From NCBI GenBank assembly GCA_027604685.1, contig JADHYX010000370.1:8195-21874 (forward strand): DNA of 13,680 nt. The letters are read 5' to 3'. Within the stretch, counting starts at the first letter, position 1; every line of letters starts with the position of its first letter. The position numbers were made by a program, and so were the translations under genes. The stretch is from Lobulomyces angularis (Eukaryota; Chytridiomycota; Chytridiomycetes; Lobulomycetales; Lobulomycetaceae). Below, one piece after another: positions 1 to 8,100 of this stretch. The notes below the pieces were generated by a model, which did not search any database, was not told the origin of the DNA, and was given only the letters and a program-made list of their open reading frames with translations.

Positions 1-48
1 ATGTTTCTATGAGAAAATTTGAAGTTAAAAGAAAGGTTACATTAATAT
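1..48 (+). CDS. possible C-terminal tail of a gene entering from the left edge
   Basis: One plus-strand frame is open from the left edge to a TAA at 46-48 and would encode about 15 residues rich in Lys and Arg, with the tail RKFEVKRKVTLI. If real, this gene would converge on the Rpp14-like gene with 66 bp between the two stop codons, in keeping with the compact layout. Fifteen codons is far too short to prove coding, and the other two plus frames stop earlier. I do not recognise the peptide. Confidence 0.15.
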
Positions 49-114
49 AAATTCATAATTATTAATTTTATGTACAACATATTGCTAATACTATGTTAAC
101 GCAAAAAAACCATT

Positions 115-518
115 TTAAAATTCCACTTTCCTGTTATTAAAATGTAAAGAGAACAAATTTGGCGATGCTGATTTAACAATAATCTGATGTTTGTTATGTA
201 TAGTTAAAGCCAACCAAAACTTGTTAAAAACACTATAAACAAGGCTCAAAAATACAAAACAAATTTTTTTTTCATACTCATAAGGAACTCTTATTATTGC
301 ATCATTATTATTCGTTTTTAGAATGTCACAGGAAATGGATTGGCCTGCTAAACCTAATGCTTCAAACATAAGTGAATTTATGATTGATCGCAACTGTAGT
401 TCTTCAACTGGAATGTTTCTATGTTGAAAATTATTTTTACGTATTAAATTACCTATTGAACTTACAGCGATATCAATGCATAGTACCAATCATGTTTTGA
501 AATTGTGCATTTTTTCAT
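115..518 (-). CDS. Rpp14-type RNase P / RNase MRP protein subunit, 2 exons
   Basis: Reconstructed protein of 118 aa. Exon 1 is 518-466 (start MKKCTISKHDWYYALISL), the intron is 465-419 (47 nt, GTAAGT...TAG), and exon 2 is 418-115 with stop TAA at 115-117. The phase-2 junction restores a Leu codon, and total exon length is 357 nt. The fold markers of the Rpp14/Pop5 superfamily are present: an N-terminal beta strand (YYALISL), a helix (IINSLMFEALG), then SCDIL, a strand (DAIIRVP), a helix ending FWLALT, and a last strand (QIIVKSASP). Order and length resemble human Rpp14 (about 124 aa) better than the longer Pop5. Family role: a small protein subunit of the ribonucleoprotein that trims tRNA 5' leaders. 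The start at 518 is the only ATG that gives the N-terminal strand. The TTG-initiated frame from 489 is really intron reading. It is divergent to the helicase gene, 50 bp away. Alternative identity: another Pop5-superfamily member. Confidence 0.72.
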
Positions 519-531
519 TAACCAAGTTAAA

Positions 532-557
532 TTTTTTTTTTTTTTTTTTTTTTTTTT
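532..557 (+). promoter_or_regulatory. T26 tract in a 50-bp bidirectional promoter
   Basis: A run of 26 T on the plus strand lies between the divergent starts at 518 (minus) and 569 (plus). Poly(dA:dT) tracts exclude nucleosomes and are common in compact fungal promoters. Here the tract occupies half of the whole intergenic space, so both genes must share it or carry core promoter elements inside transcribed sequence. No TATA box is obvious. That it acts as a promoter is inferred from position. Confidence 0.5.
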
Positions 558-568
558 ATTTGGAAAAA

Positions 569-2469
569 ATGGTGAATTGTTTTGTATGTAACAGAAACAG
601 TAACTTAATTAAGAGTACAATAAAATTTAGATATTTCCATACATTAAACTTATCTAAACCAACTTGTGCTGCTGTTAAGAATATATTTGCTTTTGAAAAA
701 CCAACTTTAACACAGCAAAAAATTATACCTCTCCTTGTTAAAGAAAAAAAAAAACATGTATATCTTTTCAGTATACATAAGGATTTTACTAATTTAAATT
801 ATCGTAGGTGGTGATTTCAGCACAAACTGGATCTGGAAAAACTTTAGCCTATCTTCTTCCAACTATAAATTCCATAGACGCTGATAAAACTGATTCCGAA
901 ATAAACGATACTAATTATAAAAAAGGTGGTTTGGCAGGGATTTCCCCTAAAGCTATGATTGTTGTTCCAAATAAGCAATTAGCCAGTCAGCTATTAAGAG
1001 TTTTACGTAAATTGAAAATTAAAGGTGTTTTTTTCCCTCAAGATCCTTCCATTCCTTTGAGTAAATTGAAGTTTTCAGATATAATGGTTACTATACCAGA
1101 ATTGCTTCTGGAGAGTAATAATTTACATAAGGTAAATTCCAGCATTTTAATTTTTTTTGTAATTTATGAAAAGTTTCTAGTATGAAGGTACAGCTATCGC
1201 CTCTATACTTTCAAACACAAATACAATAATTATTGATGAAGCAGATACCATTTTATCAACTACAAGTGGTCAAAACTTAATTAAAACTTCTTTAAAAATT
1301 AAGAACTTACAGCATATTTTTGTTAGTGCGAGTTTAAAAGAAATAGTAGATGGTTCTGAGGAGTGTTTTCTTCCGAAAAATTGGCTAAAAAGACAACTAA
1401 AGCACAGTAACTTTTTGGATATGAAAGTAGATGGAACACATGTTGTTCCTGGAAATGAATTATTCTTACGGATTTTTAGTAATTATATCTTTATTTTAAT
1501 AATTAAACTACTTTTTTTTTTTTCTTTAATAAGATAAGGAAACATACGTCCCTAGAAGATACGAAGATTTGCCAAAAAAAATTACGCAAGCAGACAAGGA
1601 AAATGATTTGAAGCTTAAATGTGTAGTTTTAAAATTTTTTGTTGAGAAAAGGTTAATGGAAATAAAACAAGGGTTAACTCCAGGTGTTCTTTGGAAAAAG
1701 TTGATTTTAGAAAGAGATTTGGAAGTCAGTGAAGTTAAAGAGGACGTTAACGCCGGTGAAGAAACGGTGCTAGTTTTTTGTAACTCAAATTGGAGAGTTG
1801 AAAAAGTCTTCGAATTTTTGAAAGAAAATTTTTTAACAGACAGTTTTACAATGACAAACAATATTCGAATTGAAAGTTTAACCAAAGAAGATCCTTTAAA
1901 ATTTGAAATTATTTCTAGTTACACATCAGGAGGTAGCAATATTCAAACGGAATCGGGTAAGGATGGTACTAAGAGGGAAGACCCTCCAATAGAACAATTA
2001 GATATGGACCAAAATAGTGCCATTGCTACAAGTTCATCATCTAGTGATGTGAAAAAGGGCAAGTTATTTAAGATTCTGGTTGCTACCGACTTAGTAAATC
2101 GAGGGTTAGACTTTCATAATGTAAGTTTAGTATTTAATTTGGATTTTCCGCCAAATGCACAAACATACTTGCATAGAGCAGGAAGAACGGCTAGGGCTGG
2201 AAGTTATGGAGAAGGTTAATTTAAATAAAATTTTTATTTATTCTAAATACTTTTAATTAGTTTTAAGTTTAATAGCTGAGAAAGATGAAAGGTTAGCTGC
2301 TTTTATTGAAGGTATCGCTTTAAATAAAACCCGTAAAATTGGAGCGATTAGTTCTGATTTAGGAAGTATATTTAGTAGAAAGCGTTCCTTTTCTAGAGCA
2401 ATAAAAAAAAAAGCTAGAGAACTTAGAAAAAAACAGGCTGAGAATTCAAAAGAAAAAAATACTAGTTAA
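569..2469 (+). CDS. mitochondrial-type DEAD-box RNA helicase (Mrh4/DDX28-like), 5 exons
   Basis: Reconstructed protein of 566 aa from exons 569-757, 808-1131, 1181-1478, 1534-2214 and 2261-2469 (1701 nt). Introns are 50, 49, 55 and 46 nt. Motifs in order: Walker A AQTGSGKT (68-75), Walker B DEAD (190-193), motif III as SAS instead of SAT (220-222), LVFCNS at the start of RecA domain 2, motif [11 protein letters not shown] (454-463), motif [12 protein letters not shown] (484-493), and a Lys/Arg-rich tail. Motifs Ia and Ib are weak (VPNKQLA, TIPELL). The first 30 residues are basic and acid-free ([16 protein letters not shown] then RYFHTLNLS), suggesting a mitochondrial presequence. A Ser/Asp-rich insert precedes motif V. 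Length and divergence fit fungal Mrh4 (about 560 aa), an ATP-dependent helicase of mitochondrial ribosome assembly; DDX28 is the animal counterpart. The start at 569 is the first ATG downstream of the T tract. DEAD-box identity is firm; the Mrh4 assignment and organelle are inferred. Confidence 0.85.
758..807 (+). other. helicase intron 1 with canonical branch site
   Basis: 50-nt phase-0 intron, GTATAT...GTAG. TACTAAT at 787-793 is the textbook yeast-type branch-point sequence, 14 nt before the acceptor. Removing the intron joins LLVKEKKKH directly to [12 protein letters not shown], so the exon at 808 starts with GTG as an internal Val codon and not as an initiation codon. It is one of the best-formed introns of the window and useful as a splicing reference. 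Confidence 0.85.
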
Positions 2470-2711
2470 ATAGTGTAAAATAGAGACATTTAGTAGCTGA
2501 ATGCTACTTTTTATGAATGTAATTAATGGTTTTTTTTTTATTCCATATTTATTGAATCCTTATATTTTGAATTTAACTTTTTTTTTAAAAATATTTATAA
2601 AAATTTTTTTTTGAACAAGAACATTATTATACAAACTTACTAAATTTCGTCAATAACTGAAATTACCACAATTTTTTTTCTTTATTTATCAACTTGATTC
2701 TGGTAAAAAAA
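2470..2711. other. intergenic spacer, helicase to SH3-EH gene
   Basis: 242 bp of AT-rich DNA with several T runs. A small inverted repeat lies 22 nt after the helicase stop: AGTAGC (2492-2497), 5-nt loop, GCTACT (2503-2508), followed by a T-rich stretch. No canonical AATAAA is present on the plus strand here, so the polyadenylation signal must be a variant. No conserved open frame or RNA gene was seen. Confidence 0.6.
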
Positions 2712-4834
2712 ATGTCATTAAGAGCTGAGGCAATTTTTGATTGTGAAAGTGATGACCCTCAACAGGAATTAAGTTTTAAAAAAGGAGATATTATCACTGA
2801 CGGTAACTAATTTAATGAATATTTGAATTTTCAAATACAAATCGACTTTACTTCCATCAACCTTAATCAAAAAACCTTTTTTTTTTATTTTTAAAATTTA
2901 AATTAGTTAAACCAGGAGTGGACGATGGATGGTTTATGGGAAAACTGGGATATAAATATGGATTATTTCCTGGGAATTATGTTAAATTTTTTAATGATGA
3001 ATTTCAAACAACAACAAAAGCTGCTCCAATATCTCATCAAACTCCCGAAAGTTACAATCATGCAAGATCAATTTCTGCGCCATCTCAAAACTTGATTAAT
3101 AGTGAAAGTACATCGGCCAAAGTATATCGACCAATGAACTTGAACAAAGTTGATGCTAGAAAAGCTATTCAAGAGAGAGGCAATCAGATTGTGAGAGAAA
3201 CTATTGAAAAGAGAAGTGTAAGCAATCCAGTAGGAAAATTTAATATGAACAGTGCTCTAAACGAAATTAATTATGACAATTCGAACACTACTCAAAGTTT
3301 AAATAACAAATTTTTGCAAAATCAAAATTCTAATAATTCCCATTTATTAAGTCGTAATGAAATGAAGCAAAATGAGAATATGGAGAAATCTTACGGTATG
3401 AATGCAACCTCAACGGCTGTAAAAAAACCAACAGTGCTACATTCAAATCAAAATTCTGATTCTCCAGAAATCCCTAATAGAAATGTTAACAAACTGAGTT
3501 CTTCTTCATTACAAAAATTTGAATCGAATTCCTCAATTGAACAATACACTAACACTCCTCCAAAAATTGGTAAAAAACCACCAATTTTAGTATCAAATCA
3601 GAGTTACCAAGCTCCAGCTCTACCTAGCCGAAGTTTTGGTGTCCCAGTTAATCAGTTCAATGAATCCTCGACCAGTTCTATAGATAGTATGAATGCGAAG
3701 AAACAAGTTGATGTTGAAAATGATTCAACTGAATTAAATAACGCTGATCAATGTATACCAGCTTCAAGCAATAACAGTTTAATTGCAAAAAAAAAACCAC
3801 CTCCACCTCCGCCTTCGAAATCAGGTAATTCTCAAAACTATTGAAATTGGTTTTATTTGACTTTTACTGTTGTTCATAGCTACTCTTTCAAATTACACTC
3901 CAGGTTTTAAAGGGCGTAGTCCTTCAAGTTCTACTGCAGAATTCTTAGTTGATTCAGGGAGACCTTTAAAGCCATCAGAGCTTAAAGGACAAAATATGGC
4001 TAAGCAAACTATTCCCTGGTTATCAAGTGCTACAGCTTCCAAAAATATTATTCATAATCAGCAAGAATCCGCCAATGAAGGACAGTCAGAAAGGCCGTTA
4101 AGACCTTCGGAACTTAAGGGTAAATCTGCCTTTAATAATTTACAGGAAAAAGTATCTGCCGACATTTCCCCACCTAGACCAAGTTTTACTACAAAATCAC
4201 CTATGCAGACTATGAATTCAAATTCGACTATATTTGACCAAACTCCTAGACTCCCCTTTAGAACAAAAGAAATATCCAAAGATGATCATGAATTGAGTAT
4301 TAATAAACCCGAAAAAAAAGATATACCTCCCCCATTACCTGTCAGACCAAATGATGGAGATTTAGCAACTATTCCTCCTAGACCCAGTCAGCATAATGGT
4401 ATATCATTTTTTTTTTTAAATTTTTTAAAACTTTCGGAAAGGTTCAAATTTAACAAAAATTATTTCAATTGATACTAAAAGAAGATATGAGAAATTATTT
4501 GAGCAATTGGATGATAAATTTACTGGAAATTTAGATGGAAAAACTGTTAGAAGTTGCTGGATAAAATCAGGAATTGATAATCGAGGATTAGGAAATATCT
4601 GGTAAATCTTGTAAAGTTTTTTTTTGTATTAAACTTTATACAGGAATTTGGTGGATTACGAAAAAAAGGGAACATTGAACAAAGAACAGTTTTGCATTGG
4701 TTTTTAAAATTCTTTTTGCAGTTAGATATTTATATTTAATTTTTTTTCTAGGAATGTTTTTGATTGATGATAGATTAAGAGGTTTTCCTATACCCGAGGT
4801 ACTGCCTCCGGAGTTATGTGCAACAAAATTTTAA
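2712..4834 (+). CDS. SH3 - proline-rich linker - EH domain adaptor protein, 6 exons
   Basis: Reconstructed protein of 608 aa from exons 2712-2802, 2907-3824, 3880-4398, 4442-4601, 4644-4699 and 4752-4834 (1827 nt). Residues 1-58 form an SH3 domain split by intron 1: AEAIFDCE, ELSFKKGDIITD, DDGWFMGKL, GLFPGNYVKF, carrying the RT-loop acidics, the Trp and the Pro/Tyr of the ligand groove. Residues 59-509 are Asn/Ser/Pro-rich and probably disordered, with SH3 ligands (six Pro at 328-333, DIPPPLPVRP, IPPRP) and two copies of RPL(K/R)PSELKG. Residues about 510-605 are one EH domain (RRYEKLFEQLDDKFTGN, GNIWNLVD, GTLNKEQFCIGMFLIDDRL). Its IDDRLRG end recalls the fungal Irs4/Tax4 EH class. EH domains bind NPF peptides and act in endocytosis and phosphoinositide-linked signalling, so a scaffold role at the membrane or actin cortex is inferred. 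No known fungal gene name fits this order of domains. The start is the only ATG that gives a whole SH3 strand A. Confidence 0.85.
2803..2906 (+). other. long intron 1 of the SH3-EH gene with a perfect hairpin
   Basis: 104-nt phase-1 intron (GTAACT...TTAG), twice the usual size here, splitting the SH3 domain after KKGDIITD. It holds an 18-nt inverted repeat at 2820-2837: TATTTGAA, two T, TTCAAATA. Folding it would bring the distant splice sites closer. Both flanking exons read cleanly into the SH3 fold. Confidence 0.75.
3880..3903 (+). other. optional in-frame 24-nt exon extension (two 3' splice sites)
   Basis: The intron beginning at 3825 (after KPPPPPPSKS) can end at TAG 3877-3879 or at CAG 3901-3903. 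Both acceptors restore the same frame, adding or omitting eight codons (ATLSNYTP), with the next residue Gly in either case. I used the upstream AG in the gene model because the first AG after the branch site is usually chosen; either or both may be used. Confidence 0.55.
3960..4121 (+). repeat. duplicated RPL(K/R)PSELKG coding motif
   Basis: Two ten-residue copies, RPLKPSELKG (3960-3989, residues 364-373) and RPLRPSELKG (4092-4121, residues 408-417), differ at one residue, while the codons differ at many third positions. The spacer is 34 residues with no similarity. Conservation of peptide over nucleotide sequence suggests selection on a linear binding motif within an otherwise low-complexity linker. 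Confidence 0.7.
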
Positions 4835-5132
4835 TTTGTAACTACTGCCTTAAGTGCAAATGTTTCTTGAATATTCTTAACATATAGATATTTGTATTAA
4901 TAAAAACTTTCCCTTCTTCTTAAATTTACAATAAAAACTGCGAATAATTGTAATTGTAAAATTTAAAGGAAATTTTCACAAACTGAGACGTAATTTCAAT
5001 ACTAACAAAAAAATTTTTATTGTAATTGTTATCATTATACTGCAACATTTATAATTTAATAGCGAAATACCATTATTTGAGCAAACATTTGGTTACTAAC
5101 TTCATCAATTATTAATAAAAAGTTCAAGTGAA
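4835..5132. other. intergenic spacer, SH3-EH gene to HEATR5 gene
   Basis: 298 bp, AT-rich, holding the 3' end of the SH3-EH transcript and the promoter of the HEATR5-like gene. Apart from two AATAAA motifs, nothing conserved could be recognised, no TATA box is clear, and no open frame looks coding. Confidence 0.6.
4899..4935 (+). terminator. polyadenylation signals of the SH3-EH gene
   Basis: Two AATAAA hexamers at 4899-4904 and 4930-4935, 65 and 96 nt after the TAA stop at 4832-4834. Position and sequence fit cleavage and polyadenylation control. In AT-rich DNA such hexamers can arise by chance, so only their placement supports the call. Confidence 0.45.
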
Positions 5133-8100
5133 ATGGAAACTTTTGTATTTAATGTTGAAGAGAAGATCACAGCTGCAGATGCAGATAAAAAAGTAATTTT
5201 TACTCTATTTTAATTTATCTTACTAATAAAAACATTTTTTTTAAGGATTTGGTTTTGTTTCAATGGTTGTCAGCTTTGGAAAATTTCATTACTCTCGCAG
5301 AAAAAGAGGAATTGATGAAGCAGCAGCAGCAAATTACTTCAACGATAATCAATTTTATTAATACCACATCTCCTAAACCGAATAGACCTATTAGAAATTT
5401 GATGAGCAGATGTCTATGCTCACTTTATACAAAGTTAAAGGATGACACTAGAACTCTGTTTGACACATTACAAACGCTTCAGAAAATTTTAGCATTAAAA
5501 AAGGTGGACGATCCTCAAATCAAAATGTATATTTTATTAAAATATTGTGTAATTACTTTTTTTTTTTAGTGCAGCCATTTCAATAATTGGCTCTTTGGAG
5601 CTTGCTCATGGAAGTAAGGTACTTTCTCTTTCAGCGGAGAGTATATCCAGCATTACTAAGCATTTTAAAAATGCAAAAGAAAATGAGGTGAACTAAAATA
5701 GATGAAAATTTTTTAAATTTGATAAAGCTTTCCCTAAAAATTGAATCATTAATTGCTTTAACCAAAACGGTAAAAGGTGCAGGAAGAGGTGCCAATGAAG
5801 CTACTATAAAGGATCTTATGAAAATTGCTAAGGCTGGATTTTTGGACAAAGTATTATTGACGAGAGTTTCTAGTTTAGAGGTATTTTCAAATTTAAATTA
5901 ACAATTTATAAAAAAATTTTCTGCTTTACAGCTGTACGAAGCTATATACACTAACACTTCGCAACCACCACCTTTAAAAGATGAATATGAAGGCATCGTA
6001 TCTTCAATCTCGAAAACCTTAGAAAACTCAAATCAGCAAGTGAGGCAAGCGGCAGCCAGCGCATTATCATCTATAATAATTTTGTCTCAACAGCCTCCAC
6101 CAACTTTAAAAAATGCGAAGAAATCTAACCAACCTGTTCAAAAAACAATTTTAAGCGAGGCGGAAATGATTGGGTTATTAAGCTCATCCATTTTAAAAGC
6201 GATTAACAAAGAGGTTAAAGTCGGAATATTTGAAGTTTATTTATCTTTAATCAGAGTAAAAATAAAATTTAAATTTCTGAAATCTAAACAAAAAAACTGT
6301 ACAGAATATCGGAATCAATTTCCTCGAATCAAATTATGTGACAATTTCCAATAACTTAATTGAATTGGCGTCAAATCAAAAAATGTGCCAAAACTGGAAT
6401 GATGTTGTAATGATGAGAGAAGCTACCGGGATTGTGCTAAGAACCATTGGAAAAACAATTAGTGAAGGCGGGCAGGTTACAGCATTGCAAGAATTAAACC
6501 GCAATTGGCTAAAAAAGGTTGCTGTGGAAAGTACATGTCCGAATAAATATGCACTTGTCATAGTGTTAAATGAAATGTCAGCTTTATTGATAGATGTAGG
6601 ATCTGCAGCTGCTTCTTTGCAAGATTCCTTGTATGAATCCTTGGTAGCTCTTTTGTCCCATGCTGCAGAATCAGTGAATATTGCACTGTTTGAATATAAT
6701 TTTTTTCAATTAAATTTTAATTCAAATTTTTTAGATGTTGGACATTAAGATGTTTTTGTTTTTCACTACCAACGAACCTACCAAAATTGTTATTTAAACT
6801 TATCCCAATGATGCAAAAAGATGCTAGTGTACTGTCTGGAGAAAAGCAGGACCAGTTGAAAAAATTTTTGTTTCTCGGCTCTGCTATCGCAAGTTTAATA
6901 ACCGTTGTTCCACATAAAACGTTTTATGTTTCATTTGAAAACTCCGCGAAAGTATTTGGTTTGGCAACGCAACTTTTGAAATCCAGTCAATCTGAAAAAG
7001 CAAAGGACTTTAAAGTTATGCAGGCTCAAGGTATAGCATTGAATTTAAGAATTTTTTTTAAAATTTTAGTTCAAACTGCTTGGACATTGATTGCATCCCT
7101 AATGACAATGGGTCCAAACTTTGTAAAAATTCATTTATCTCAAATGTTATTGTTTTGGAAGAACGTTTTTACCAAATCTTTAGGAAAAGATGCTTCGTAA
7201 GTTACTAAAATCTCATAATCAGTACTATATCATTCGCAGACTTAGAACTGAATCAGAAATTCTCTATCATTTGTCAATGAGGGAAGCAGCCTTAGGTGCA
7301 TTGCATTGTTTTTTACATTACAATAGTAAAGATTTGCTTACAAACGATGTTGCCAAAAGATTACTTGTGTGTTTAAACAATTTGGCCACATATCTTACCG
7401 CTCCTTCCTCTATACAACAAGTTCCTGTAGGTTTAGCTGCAAATTCAGTTCAGCGATCACAAGTGACGTTTCTAGACAGGGAAAATGCAATTAGATTTAG
7501 ATTATTTAGATGTTATTCCTACATTCCAACAAATCTTTATGAAACCACCCACGCAATTCTTTTAAAAGCTACCATAGAAACTTTTGCTTTAGATCCAGAG
7601 AAAACTGTTGACAGAGGGGCTTTAGCCAATCAAGTCGGCGATAAACCAAATGGAAATTTTGAATTTTGGGGACAAACATCATTGGCCAATGGATTCAAGA
7701 TAGATGTTGCAAAAAGTAGTGGAGCAGAGTGTCGTGGAATTGGAATGGTACTATCGAAGGATATACAAAACAAAGTGATAGAGGAATTGGTATAAATTCA
7801 CTCTTTTACTATTTATTAAGTCAAAGTGCATAGATTGAACCATACACTCTTAATGCATTGGAAAATGATCCCTATGCTATTTATTTACAAAATAAGTCGG
7901 ACCAATCAGCGTTATCTGTTAATTCTAAATTAAATACTTCTGCGGATCTTTATGAAATATCATATATAAGACCACTACCGAAGCCAATTAGTATATGTGT
8001 AGTAGATAGCGCTATTGAGTTATTTTGTTTACTATTTCCTCTGCAAAGTGCTTCTGTTCAGGAAGTAACACTTGAAAACTTCATCCGACTGTCCAAAAGT

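Noticed and set aside
466..489. N-terminus of the Rpp14-like protein from a TTG at 489.
   Set aside because: That frame crosses the GTAAGT intron; the spliced ATG at 518 gives a better N-terminal beta strand and a consistent phase.
476..568. In-frame upstream extension of the helicase to an ATG at 476, reading the T tract as poly-Phe.
   Set aside because: It would overlap exon 1 of the Rpp14-like gene and encode a run of eight or more Phe. The ATG at 569 after the tract gives a credible basic presequence.
808..1185. Separate small prokaryote-like ORFs with GTG or TTG starts at 808, 1569, 7858 and similar sites.
   Set aside because: They are internal exons running into introns; their first codons are internal Val or Leu residues of spliced proteins.
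2492..2513. Hairpin followed by T residues after the helicase gene, resembling a bacterial terminator.
   Set aside because: The genes are eukaryotic with spliceosomal introns; a 6-bp stem with AT-rich flanks is likely by chance here.
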